Positions 23,745-32,022 of a stretch of 64,000 nucleotides of DNA are shown one piece after another. The stretch is from an uncultured Verrucomicrobiota bacterium (GTDB lineage: Bacteria; Verrucomicrobiota; Verrucomicrobiia; Opitutales; Intestinicryptomonadaceae). Location of the stretch: NCBI GenBank assembly GCA_949293415.1, contig CASFDK010000003.1:1-64000 (forward strand). The letters run 5' to 3'. The notes below the pieces were generated by a model that saw only the letters and a list, made by a program, of their open reading frames with translations, had not been told where the DNA came from and ran no database searches. The stretch's first letter is position 1. Every line of letters starts with the position of its first letter. The position numbers were made by a program, and so were the translations under genes.

Positions 23745-26062
23745 TAGAATATCAGCAGCGTTGCGCGCGCGCCGAACGAGAAGTTGTTTTGGCGCGTCGA
23801 GCCGGAACGTTCCGTTATCATATACTCGATTATCCACGAGTTGCCCATGCGCATCCACAGTCCGTAGGTTTGATCGGTGAAGAGCGAAAGTTTTTGGTCG
23901 TACGCCCAACGCCCGAACACTTTGTAGCGTTCGCTGATTTTGTATTCGGCGAGGACGAAGTACTGGTTGAGTTCTCCCTGCAAATAGGTGTAGCCCAGAT
24001 ATACCGACCATTCGTCGCCATCGAGCAGCTCGATGTACGGGTTGATTTCGGGCAGATCGATTCTGTCGAGATTGAACCTCGTGTACGAGCCGAGCGTGAG
24101 CCAGCGCGCGGGCGAGACCGACGCGTTTACGAACAAGTCCGAGAACGAGTCCCTGTCGCGCTTCGACTGCGGCACGCGGCGTTTTTCGAAGTTGACATCC
24201 TGATAAACGTCGAAGCGGGCGATTTCGCGCGAGCCGTACGTTTCGTCGCGCGTTTCGAAAATGTTCTGCAGCCCGAAGCGCATTGTGTTTGTGGCGTAGA
24301 TTTCGTCCGCGTTGCGCAGTGTGCCGAGGTCGAGAATCGGCGGGTAGGTCGTAAGATATTCCGTGTCAATTTGCGGGATTTCGGCCCTGCCCTGTTCTGC
24401 CGCTGGAATGTAGCGGTAGCTGATTTGCGGAATCATATGGTGGCGGATTCCGTCGATTCCCATCGTGTGGCTCCGGTATTCGAACGTACCCCAGATGTCC
24501 ATCTGCGCGTCGAAGCCGACCTGACCGAGGAAGCGCGCGTAGTCGCTGTTCGCTCCTTTTGCGTTTGCGTAGTAGGTTGCGCGGCCTCCGATTATAGGCG
24601 TGAATTTACTCCACGGCGAAAGCTCAATCGGGCGGTAGATGCCGTAGTATGCGTCGGCGCGGTTGCTGTAAAGGTAGTTTGCGGTCGAAAGCGGGTCGAA
24701 CTCGCGCAGATATGCGTACGATACGAAGCCCGTCTGGTATGCGCCCGTGTTGAAGATTTCCACAGGCTGCACGTCTATGCGAGCCTCGGGCAGACGCTGT
24801 TTGACCACCTCCCAGTTGTTCGGCGCGAATCTGCCGAAGACCGACCCCGTGAAAAAGCCGCCGTAGTAGTTCGCCTCGCCGAAGTTGTCGGGCACTTGGT
24901 TGTCGTAGAAGAGTTCGGGGCGGAAGTCGCGCGTGACGAATTCGTCGCTCCAGTAGCTCATCGTGCCCGTAAGTTCGATTCTCTCGCCGATATTCTGCTT
25001 GTGGCGGAACTCCGCGAAGAATCTGTCGCGGTCTATCGCCCTGCCGAGCGAGTCTACGCCGCGCGTCTTTGCGTCGGCGTTGTCGTTCATATACGCGCCC
25101 TGCGCCCAGCCGTTGAGGATTGTCTCGGCAAGTTGCGTGTCGTATCTGACCGCGGGGCCGAACAGAACCGAGCGTTCCGTGTAGTAGTCGAGCAGCATCC
25201 CCGGCGATACGTCTTCAAGCCCGTTATAGTGGATTGTGTTGGCTATGTACGCGCCGTTGTCGCCGTTGTAGCCGACGCGTGTGTCGATGTCGAACGGCGG
25301 GCGTTTCAGCCCCTTTTGCGAATAAGAAGGCACGTAGAAGAACGGCACCGGGCCTATCGCCATTGTCGCGCCTCCCATCGCCAGTATGTCGGTTTTTTTG
25401 TCGTACGAAATTTCCGAAGCCGACGCGTTCATCGAGGCGTAGCTCGGTTCGCCGAAGTACATCACCGATTCGCCCAAAAGCACCTTTTCGCCCTCGGCCT
25501 TCAGGCTGTCCGACTCCACGAAAAGGGGGTATGTGCCGAAGCGGATATACCCCGACTTCATCGCGTCGTTTTTGAAATTCAGGTAGATGTCCTCCGCCGC
25601 TATGCGGTAGCGCGTGTCGGAGAGTCTGACGTTGCCCGATGTGCGGGCGTAGCCCTCGTTTTGCGAAAATTCGACCTTGTCCGAAAATGCCTCGTAGTTT
25701 TTGTCGTATATGCGCACGTCGCCCGTTGCCAAAAGTTTCCCCGAGTTGTCGTCGGCGTATTTGAATTTGTCTGCGGTTAGTTCGGGTGCAGAATCTTTTG
25801 TAAGCGTCGAAAGGTATCCGCCCTTTTTCGTCTCTTCGGGCTTTGTCTGTATGCCCTCCGCCTGTGCGCGAAGTGCCCTCTGGTGTGCCAGCGACACCCA
25901 CGGAATGTCGCGCCGAACGCGTTTCGGTTTCCCCGCGTCGGCTGTCTTTTCGGACTGAACCGAATCGACCTTCTTTTCCGTCGGCACTGCGTCGGCTGAA
26001 CAAACCGCGCCCGCAAACAGCGCAGCCCCGACAAAGAGTATTACTGGCTTATAAAATTTCAC
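23744..26062 (-). CDS. lptD: LPS-assembly outer-membrane protein LptD-like
   Basis: Places lipopolysaccharide in the outer leaflet of the outer membrane. The 772-residue product has a signal peptide (YKPVILFVGAALFAGAVCSA), an Arg-rich linker, an OstA/LptA-like N-terminal domain (about residues 100-230: KYADDNSGKLLATGDVRIYDKNYEAFSDKVEF...), and a long beta-barrel region with alternating aromatic residues ending FGARATLLIF. I chose the GTG at 26062, because the TTG further out has no ribosome binding site and would put charged residues before the signal peptide. The stop overlaps the scpA start. The conserved disulphide Cys pairs of E. coli LptD are not evident, as in many other phyla. Confidence 0.85.
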   Translation of the reverse strand: MKFYKPVILFVGAALFAGAVCSADAVPTEKKVDSVQSEKTADAGKPKRVRRDIPWVSLAHQRALRAQAEGIQTKPEETKKGGYLSTLTKDSAPELTADKFKYADDNSGKLLATGDVRIYDKNYEAFSDKVEFSQNEGYARTSGNVRLSDTRYRIAAEDIYLNFKNDAMKSGYIRFGTYPLFVESDSLKAEGEKVLLGESVMYFGEPSYASMNASASEISYDKKTDILAMGGATMAIGPVPFFYVPSYSQKGLKRPPFDIDTRVGYNGDNGAYIANTIHYNGLEDVSPGMLLDYYTERSVLFGPAVRYDTQLAETILNGWAQGAYMNDNADAKTRGVDSLGRAIDRDRFFAEFRHKQNIGERIELTGTMSYWSDEFVTRDFRPELFYDNQVPDNFGEANYYGGFFTGSVFGRFAPNNWEVVKQRLPEARIDVQPVEIFNTGAYQTGFVSYAYLREFDPLSTANYLYSNRADAYYGIYRPIELSPWSKFTPIIGGRATYYANAKGANSDYARFLGQVGFDAQMDIWGTFEYRSHTMGIDGIRHHMIPQISYRYIPAAEQGRAEIPQIDTEYLTTYPPILDLGTLRNADEIYATNTMRFGLQNIFETRDETYGSREIARFDVYQDVNFEKRRVPQSKRDRDSFSDLFVNASVSPARWLTLGSYTRFNLDRIDLPEINPYIELLDGDEWSVYLGYTYLQGELNQYFVLAEYKISERYKVFGRWAYDQKLSLFTDQTYGLWMRMGNSWIIEYMITERSGSTRQNNFSFGARATLLIF

Positions 26063-26105
26063 ACCCGCAATCTTGCCACCCCCCAATAAAAACGCAAGCC
26101 CAAAA

Positions 26106-26231
26106 CAAAGGCGAAGCCCTTGACGCCCGAACTGCGTTCGGGAGTTGTGATACTGCGCGGCAACTATAGCTGCCGCTTTTGTGTATAAGTTCGCATTGGC
26201 TTTGCCAATGGCTTCGAATTCTCGAACTTAT
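26106..26231 (+). repeat. interspersed multi-hairpin repeat, copy 4
   Basis: CAAAGGCGAAGCCCTTGACG start, CCCGAAC-TGC-GTTCGGG hairpin, TTGTGATACTG linker, palindrome GCGGCAACTATAGCTGCCGC (26157-26176, one mismatch), T-run, ATAAGTTCG...CGAACTTAT with inner hairpin CATTGGC-TTT-GCCAATG. It lies upstream of lptD and points away from it. It forms a tandem pair with copy 5, about 150 bp later. Confidence 0.87.
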
Positions 26232-26256
26232 CTTATTTTTTCCGAAACAAAATCGA

Positions 26257-26403
26257 CAAAGCCGAAGCCCTTGACGGCAGACTGCTACCTGAACGGCGTC
26301 GGAAATTCGTTCCTTTCTGTGATGCTTCGGCGCGGCTATAGCCGCGCCTTTTGTGTATAAGTTCGCATTAGCTTTGCCAATGGCTTCGAATTCTCGAACT
26401 TAT
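26257..26403 (+). repeat. interspersed multi-hairpin repeat, copy 5 (different central stem)
   Basis: Same layout and flanks as the other copies, but the central palindrome is GGCGCGGCTATAGCCGCGCC (26329-26348) instead of GCGGCAACTATAGTTGCCGC. Nearly all stem bases changed and both arms changed together, so pairing is kept. The front hairpin is GGAA-ATTC-GTTCC-like and the inner hairpin CATTAGC-TTT-GCCAATG has one mismatch. CGAACTTAT ends it at 26403. A CATTTTTCATTAC tract and a G-run follow. Confidence 0.87.
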
Positions 26404-26492
26404 CTTATTTTTCCCGAAACAGTAGATTCATTTTTCATTACAAAAAAAACGGGGAAGACAGCGGTGTTTCCCTCGTTTCGAAAAATACTCGC

Positions 26493-26594
26493 ATAAGTTC
26501 GTATGAACAAAGCGATTGAGCGGCGGAAAACCCGCCGCTCAATGCGTTCTTATAAACAAAAAGCGGCAACTATAGTTGCCGCGAAGTATCACAG
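26493..26594 (-). repeat. interspersed multi-hairpin repeat, copy 6
   Basis: Minus orientation: TGTGATACTTCG, palindrome GCGGCAACTATAGTTGCCGC (26563-26582), T-run, then an outer stem (ATAAGAACG-like side and CGAACTTAT) around a long inner hairpin ATTGAGCGGCGG...CCGCCGCTCAAT. It directly follows the ferredoxin gene's stop in the gene's orientation, and converges with copies 4 and 5. Confidence 0.86.
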
Positions 26595-26604
26595 ATATAA
26601 AAAA

Positions 26605-26835
26605 CTATTCGCCGTCGTCGCCGATTGCTTGGACGGGGCACGATTCCATTGCCTCCGTGCAAAGAGCCGTGTCGGCATCGCTTGCGGGCTGCTTTGCGAC
26701 ATACGCGCAACCCGTGTCGCTCATTTCGAAAAAGCCTTCCGCCGTGGAATTGCAGAGGGCACAACCGATGCACTGCGAGTCAACATAGAATTTGCCCGCA
26801 ACGTTAAATTCATTTTTTTCTGATTTTTCTGCCAT
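26605..26835 (-). CDS. small single-cluster ferredoxin
   Basis: A 76-residue electron carrier of the bacterial [4Fe-4S] (or [3Fe-4S]) type. Cluster ligands are Cys22, Cys25, Cys28 (CIGCALC) and Cys66 followed by Pro (SCPVQAI), in the order expected for a monocluster ferredoxin. Two more Cys (43 and 59) may form a disulphide. An acidic N-terminus and C-terminus (DDGE) are typical. The ATG at 26835 is the start that gives a ferredoxin-like length; the frame is open for hundreds of bases upstream but that part is not protein-like. No redox partner is adjacent. Confidence 0.85.
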   Translation of the reverse strand: MAEKSEKNEFNVAGKFYVDSQCIGCALCNSTAEGFFEMSDTGCAYVAKQPASDADTALCTEAMESCPVQAIGDDGE

Positions 26836-26953
26836 AATGCAGAGACAAGGTAGGCAAAACGCGGTAAACGTCAAGTCTTTTCGACATTTTTTGAGCCGCA
26901 CAAAATACCTAAACCTGCTTGATAAAAATCTGCTCAAACGTTTGACCCACGCA

Positions 26954-27020
26954 ATGACTACGAAGATGCACATACGAAGGATTGCGGCAATCCTCGCCGC
27001 CGCAACGCGGCGTTTTTTTT
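26954..27020 (+). promoter_or_regulatory. possible attenuator or leader before the large glycoside hydrolase
   Basis: Two hairpins follow each other on the plus strand: AGGATTG-CGG-CAATCCT (about 26978-26993) and CGCCGC (26995-27000) with GCGGCG (27007-27012), then eight T (27013-27020). This is a strong intrinsic terminator 70 bp upstream of the hydrolase start, with no plus-strand gene before it. A short in-frame leader (ATG near 26954, MTTKMHIRR...) runs through it. It may stop stray transcription or attenuate the hydrolase gene. The remainder of the 255-bp gap shows nothing else. Confidence 0.5.
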
Positions 27021-27090
27021 GCGCCGCAAACATAAGACTTGAAAACGACGACCCCGCGGATATTCCTTTTAAGACGAAAGAAAAATTCAT

Positions 27091-30000
27091 ATGCAAAACA
27101 TCATCGCCACAATAACACTGCTTTTGTTCGCCCTCGCGAGCGACCTTTTTGCGGCGCGTCCCGCAGGCGCATATATGGTGGTTCACGGAATCGGCGGCGA
27201 ATGCGCGGCTGTCTCCGAACAAACGCAGCTGCGCGGCAAAAGCGGCTATTACACGGCAATAAGAATCGCCAATCCCGACGACTGGAAAGAGCTGAAAATC
27301 CGCTTCACACCCGAACGAGACGGACTTGCCAATATCGAAATTTTCACGATTCCCGACCAAACCAGACCCGAACCGTCGCCCGTGCTCTTCGACAACTTCG
27401 CCGTCGACGGAAAGCCGCTCGACAACGGCGATTTCGAAAATGGCTACGCATTCTGGCATTTCGGAAACATCTACAAACCGCAAAAATTTTCGCCGAAAAT
27501 TCTGTACGGAATCGGCATCGACGAAAGTGCGTGCCTGCGCATTTTCGACCGTGAAAATCTCATACTGAAAAAAGTGCCCGTCCGCGCGAACGTACCCGTG
27601 GAATTTTCGGTCTGGACAAAGAGCTGCGACGCGCCCGACGGCAACCAAGACACGACAATCGACCTGAAGAAATTCTTCAATACCGACTTTGTCGCCGCGA
27701 CATCAATCGACGGCACGCGGAAAACGATGGGAAAGCTCAAGTCGAAAATCGGGCGCACCGACTTCGGCGGGGTAAGTTTCGACATCGCCGACCCCGCGAA
27801 AAACGGCGGCTTGTGCGTAGTAAGCCTGCCCTGCAAGAGCAACGCCGACATATTCGAAAAGAAAATCGAAATAGACCTGTCCAACAAGGCGGTCGGCGGA
27901 CGTTACCTCTACCTGCTCCACACCGCGACCGACCCCGACAACACAAACGACCTAAACCTCGGCGAAGTCGTCGTCGAAACATTCGACGGCTTCGAGACGC
28001 GCCCTACGTTCATCCAAAACGGCAGAAACATCTCCGACTGTTGGAAGCCCGAGTACCCCGACAACTGCCGACGCGTCTATATCGCCTCGAAGAAGCGCAA
28101 GACGGGAGCGCTGTTTTTGACGCGGATAAAGTTGCCGCCGAAACGGATAAAGTCGGTAAAAATAAGGTGCTACGCAACGCGCTTCTGGAGCATATTCGGC
28201 GCGACGGTATCGGACAAGGAGGCGGAAATATCGAACGCGTTCGCGCCCGATATGAAATTCTGGGCGAAAGCCGACATTCCCGAAGACCTCGAAATCGTCG
28301 AAAATTCCGCGCTCGACCTCTCGCCGTTCCTGTCTACGGGCACTCCCGCAGGCAAATTCGGCCGCGTCGCGATTTCGGAACGCGGAACGCTGTGCTTCGA
28401 GAAAAAGCCGCAGGACGACATCCGTTTCAAATCGTTCGGTCTGAACGGCGTTGTCGACGAACTCCTCGAGCTCGACTCCGACATTCCCAAAGCAAAGGAG
28501 CTTGCCGCCCGCTACGCAAAGCTCGTGCGCCTCAACGGCTACAACCTCGTGCGCATAAAATTCGACAACCTCAAAAAGCACACGGAGCGCGACCGCCGCG
28601 CCGCCCGCTACGAAATAATCGACTATCTTTTTTCCGAATTCAAAAAGAACGGCGTCTACGTATACCTGCCGCTTGCGTGGTACGACCTCGGCACGAAAGA
28701 CTACATCCGCAACAGGCACGACGAACTCAAGATGAAAGTAATGCTCGGCTACCCCGAAGCCCGCGCCGCTTGGCGCGAAACCGCCCTAGAACAGCTCGAG
28801 CACTTCAACAAATACACAAACCTCAAGTGGAAGGACGACCCCGTGATTCTGTCGGTCGAGCTTTACAACGAGTTCTGCCTTGCAATGGACAGGTTCGACA
28901 AAATGCCCCCCCTGCTCCAAGCCGATGTCCGTAAACGCTGGGGCACGTGGCTAGAGAAACGCTACGGCGGCGACATCGAGAAGCTGCGCAGCTTCCACAA
29001 AACACTGCTGATGTTCGCCAACATTAAAGTGGAAAAATTCGAAGACGCGGGAATCGGCTTCCGCAACCCCGACTGGCTCAGATTCATCAAGGAACTCGAC
29101 GACGCGTTTATGGACGACTGCGTAAAACTCGTGCGCGGCACGGGCTACAAGGGGATAATTTCGCAGGGCAATATGGTCAAAACCCCCGCGTGGAACGCCC
29201 TGCGCAGCCGCATAACCGACCTCGTAATCTGCAACACCTACTTCGCCCATCCGTGGAAAAGTACGCCCGTTTTGTACACCGAAGACCTGTGCCCGCAGGA
29301 AAGCTCGTTCGGCGAAACGCTCTCGAACTGGACGACGAGCGCGGCGATGCGCCTGCACGACCGCCCCTTTGCGATAACCGAATACAACCACTGCTACTGG
29401 AACAAATACCGCTACGAGTTCGGAGTGGGCTTCCCCGCCTACTCCGCATTCCAGAATTTTTCGTTTCTGACGCTCCACGCCGACGCGGTGGCAATGGGAC
29501 GCTTTCCGCACATTATGCTGCCCTTCGAGACGCGCTGTGCCCCGATTTCGCGCGCCAACGAAGTTTTGTCGTCGGCATTTTTCGTGCGCGGCGACGTAAA
29601 GCTCGCCGCCAAAAAAGTGCGCGTTAAATACCCGCAAAAGTATCTCGAATCGGACGATGCGTTCAAGGGCTTCGGAATCGAACAAACGCGCATCGCCCTG
29701 CTGACGGGCTACGCCGCGCAAATAGATTCGGGAACAAAGCCCGAAGCGGTGCGCGCCGTAAAGACAACCCGCGCCGACCTCGAAATTCTGCCGGTCGGAA
29801 GCTCGTCAATCGAAAGCCGCGCGTGGTTCCAACGGCTCAATCCCGACGGCTCGAAAGGCTTCGATATGGCCGCATTCGAAAAAACCTTGCGCCAAAGAAA
29901 AATCCTGCCGCCCGACAACATCACAGACACCGCAAACGGCGTCTACCAAACCGACACAAAGCAGATAACGCTCGACACCGCCGCGCGTTCGTGTCTTGTC

Positions 30001-30438
30001 GCGACCGATTTTTCCGCCGCCGCCGCAATGGAAAAGCCGAGGAAGGCAAAGCTCGGCGCGTTCGAAATAAATTCCCTCTCGTGCGCGGGCACGCTTGCGA
30101 TAGTGTCGCTCGACGGCAAAAAGCTGGCCGACTCAAAACATATGCTTTTGATATTCTCGACAGCCGAACGCAACAAGGGGTCGAAGTTTTCGAAAAGCGG
30201 CACAATGCGTTTCATTCTCCGCGAAGAGCCGCCGATTCTCTTGGCAAAGGGCGAATTTTCGGCGACGCTCGCAACGAATGCGGGCGGAAAATTCGCAATG
30301 TACCCCCTTGCCCTCAACGGACAGCGGCGCGAAAAAATCGCCCTCGAAACCGAAAACGGTAGGTTGAAGCTCGACGCAAAAAACTACGGCTACGAAAACG
30401 GCGCGGTTGTAATGTTCGAAATCGCCGCCGAAAACTGA
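27091..30438 (+). CDS. large exported glycoside hydrolase-like protein, clan GH-A type barrel
   Basis: An 1115-residue protein with a signal peptide (ALASDLFA, cut near residue 21). Residues 20-420 are beta-rich and resemble carbohydrate-binding or jelly-roll modules. Residues about 430-830 look like a clan GH-A (beta/alpha)8 barrel: the start RFKSFGLNGV, the barrel strand NGYNLVRIKF, the probable acid/base Glu in ILSVELYNEF near residue 592 and the probable nucleophile Glu in PFAITEYNH near residue 764. The last 250 residues are beta-rich. I cannot place it in a numbered family; GH5-, GH42- and GH2-type enzymes share these motifs. Probably acts on plant or host glycans in the periplasm or outside. 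Own terminator follows. Confidence 0.75.
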   Translation: MQNIIATITLLLFALASDLFAARPAGAYMVVHGIGGECAAVSEQTQLRGKSGYYTAIRIANPDDWKELKIRFTPERDGLANIEIFTIPDQTRPEPSPVLFDNFAVDGKPLDNGDFENGYAFWHFGNIYKPQKFSPKILYGIGIDESACLRIFDRENLILKKVPVRANVPVEFSVWTKSCDAPDGNQDTTIDLKKFFNTDFVAATSIDGTRKTMGKLKSKIGRTDFGGVSFDIADPAKNGGLCVVSLPCKSNADIFEKKIEIDLSNKAVGGRYLYLLHTATDPDNTNDLNLGEVVVETFDGFETRPTFIQNGRNISDCWKPEYPDNCRRVYIASKKRKTGALFLTRIKLPPKRIKSVKIRCYATRFWSIFGATVSDKEAEISNAFAPDMKFWAKADIPEDLEIVENSALDLSPFLSTGTPAGKFGRVAISERGTLCFEKKPQDDIRFKSFGLNGVVDELLELDSDIPKAKELAARYAKLVRLNGYNLVRIKFDNLKKHTERDRRAARYEIIDYLFSEFKKNGVYVYLPLAWYDLGTKDYIRNRHDELKMKVMLGYPEARAAWRETALEQLEHFNKYTNLKWKDDPVILSVELYNEFCLAMDRFDKMPPLLQADVRKRWGTWLEKRYGGDIEKLRSFHKTLLMFANIKVEKFEDAGIGFRNPDWLRFIKELDDAFMDDCVKLVRGTGYKGIISQGNMVKTPAWNALRSRITDLVICNTYFAHPWKSTPVLYTEDLCPQESSFGETLSNWTTSAAMRLHDRPFAITEYNHCYWNKYRYEFGVGFPAYSAFQNFSFLTLHADAVAMGRFPHIMLPFETRCAPISRANEVLSSAFFVRGDVKLAAKKVRVKYPQKYLESDDAFKGFGIEQTRIALLTGYAAQIDSGTKPEAVRAVKTTRADLEILPVGSSSIESRAWFQRLNPDGSKGFDMAAFEKTLRQRKILPPDNITDTANGVYQTDTKQITLDTAARSCLVATDFSAAAAMEKPRKAKLGAFEINSLSCAGTLAIVSLDGKKLADSKHMLLIFSTAERNKGSKFSKSGTMRFILREEPPILLAKGEFSATLATNAGGKFAMYPLALNGQRREKIALETENGRLKLDAKNYGYENGAVVMFEIAAEN

Positions 30439-30460
30439 AGCGTCCCCTAAATCCGAAAAC

Positions 30461-30497
30461 AAAAAACCCGCGCGGAATTTTCCCGCGCGGGTTTTTG
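30461..30497. terminator. bidirectional intrinsic terminator
   Basis: CCCGCGCGG (30467-30475) pairs with CCGCGCGGG (30483-30491), flanked by six A on the left and five T on the right. It separates the convergent hydrolase gene and the efflux operon. Confidence 0.9.
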
Positions 30498-30515
30498 TTT
30501 TGAATGCGTTGCGGA

Positions 30516-32021
30516 CTACTTCGCCGCGCTTTCGTAGTCGGCGTTCGACTCGTAGATTGCGGGCTTTAGGTCGTTGCGAACGTCGTCGGAATCCTCCTTC
30601 GGAAGCTCCCAACCGCCGCCGATTGCCGCGATGAAATCGACGCACGCGCGGAATCTGTCGCCGCGTATGCTGATTTGCGTACGCTCGTTTGCCAACGCCA
30701 AACGCGACGCGTCGCTGACCGAGAAGTAGTCGACGAAGCCGAGGTCGTACTGCTTGCGCGTAAGCTCGTAGACCTTGATCGAAGCCTTCGTAACGTCGGA
30801 ACGCTTGATGTATTCCTCCTTCAGGTTCTTGACCGAAGACATCGCGTTTTCCACTTCGCCGATTGCCGAAAGAACCGTCGCCTTGTAGTTTTCGAGCGTT
30901 TCCTTGTGCGCGGCAAGGGCAACCTGCTTTTGCGCGTAGATGCGCCCCGCTTGGAAAATCGGGATGTAGATTTGCGGGCTGATACCCCACGCAAAACTGC
31001 TTGCGTTTATGAGCTTGTCGATTTTGTTTGCCGAAAGTTCGGTGTTTGCGGTAATCGAAATGGTCGGGAAGTACGCCGCGTGCGCCGCGCCGATTCTCGC
31101 GTTTGCCGCGTAGACTTCGCGCTCGGCGGCGGCGATGTCGGGACGGCGTTCGAGCAGCTGCGAAGGCACCGCGTCGGGCAGCTTCGGCAGAACGTCGCCG
31201 AGCGGCGCGTCGTCAAGAACGAGCTTCGAGGGCGTCGTACCCACGAGTATCGCGATGTTGTTGCGGGCGGTGTCAATCGATTTTCTGACGGCGGCCAGCT
31301 GCGCTGCCGCCTCCGCCTCCTGCTGGATTGCGCGCTGCAAGTCGAGGTCGCTTGCGAAGTCGAGCTTTACGCGGTCGGAAATGAGCTTGGTCTGCTCTTT
31401 GCGGACTTCGAGCGTGCGCACGAGCAAATCGACTTCCGAGTAGTACTGCCTAATCAAAAAATAGGTCTTTGCAACCTGCGCCTGCATCGAAAGGATTAGG
31501 CTGTTGTACGCGTCGTACGTAGCCTGCGCCGTTGCGATGTCCGATTCGATTATGCTCATCACGCGCCCGAACAAGTCCAAATCCCACGTCATACCAAGAC
31601 CCGTCGTCCACTTGTCGTAGTTGGAGTACGGGGTGGTGAGATTTTTGGATGTCGCCGTGCGCAGGAACGACGCATTGCCGTTCATCTGCGGATAGAGCTG
31701 GGCTTCGTCCATACGCGCGTTCTGGCGCGCCTGTTCGACCCTGTAGAACGCCGCCTTGAGCGACGGATTGTTTTTTTTGCACTGCCCGAGAAGAGAGTCA
31801 AGGACGGGGTCGTTGAAGATTTTCCACCAGTCGCCCTTTGGGAGCGATTCGGCGGGAGTCGCCTCTTTCCACAAGCCTTCGTCGCGGTAGAAGTGCTTTT
31901 CGTTGAGGTCTTCCTTGGCGATATCTGCCGTGGGCGGAACGTAGTCGGGCCCGACCATGCAGCCGCAGAGCGCGAACGCCGCAGCCGAGAAGACAAAGTT
32001 GTAAATTCCTCTTTTCATCAT
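30516..32021 (-). CDS. RND efflux outer-membrane factor, NodT/OprM-type lipoprotein
   Basis: The outer-membrane channel of the tripartite pump encoded here. The 501-residue protein has a lipoprotein signal with the lipobox ALCGC, then the conserved MVGPDYVPP. Two repeated OEP domains with long helices follow (for example KAAFYRVEQARQNARMDEAQ and LERRPDIAAAEREVYAANAR with the family motif RRPDI). The ATG at 32021 abuts the stop of the RND pump gene (TAATATG), so the two are translationally coupled. Last gene of the tetR-mfp-rnd-omf operon. Confidence 0.93.
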   Translation of the reverse strand: MMKRGIYNFVFSAAAFALCGCMVGPDYVPPTADIAKEDLNEKHFYRDEGLWKEATPAESLPKGDWWKIFNDPVLDSLLGQCKKNNPSLKAAFYRVEQARQNARMDEAQLYPQMNGNASFLRTATSKNLTTPYSNYDKWTTGLGMTWDLDLFGRVMSIIESDIATAQATYDAYNSLILSMQAQVAKTYFLIRQYYSEVDLLVRTLEVRKEQTKLISDRVKLDFASDLDLQRAIQQEAEAAAQLAAVRKSIDTARNNIAILVGTTPSKLVLDDAPLGDVLPKLPDAVPSQLLERRPDIAAAEREVYAANARIGAAHAAYFPTISITANTELSANKIDKLINASSFAWGISPQIYIPIFQAGRIYAQKQVALAAHKETLENYKATVLSAIGEVENAMSSVKNLKEEYIKRSDVTKASIKVYELTRKQYDLGFVDYFSVSDASRLALANERTQISIRGDRFRACVDFIAAIGGGWELPKEDSDDVRNDLKPAIYESNADYESAAK

Positions 32022-32022
32022 A

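Noticed and set aside
23789..25780. 663-codon open frame on the plus strand opposite lptD
   Set aside because: Same cause; the minus-strand LptD reading has a signal peptide and domain structure.
27813..28934. 373-codon frame inside the large hydrolase gene
   Set aside because: Frame-shifted shadow with Arg-rich composition; the hydrolase frame has clear motifs.
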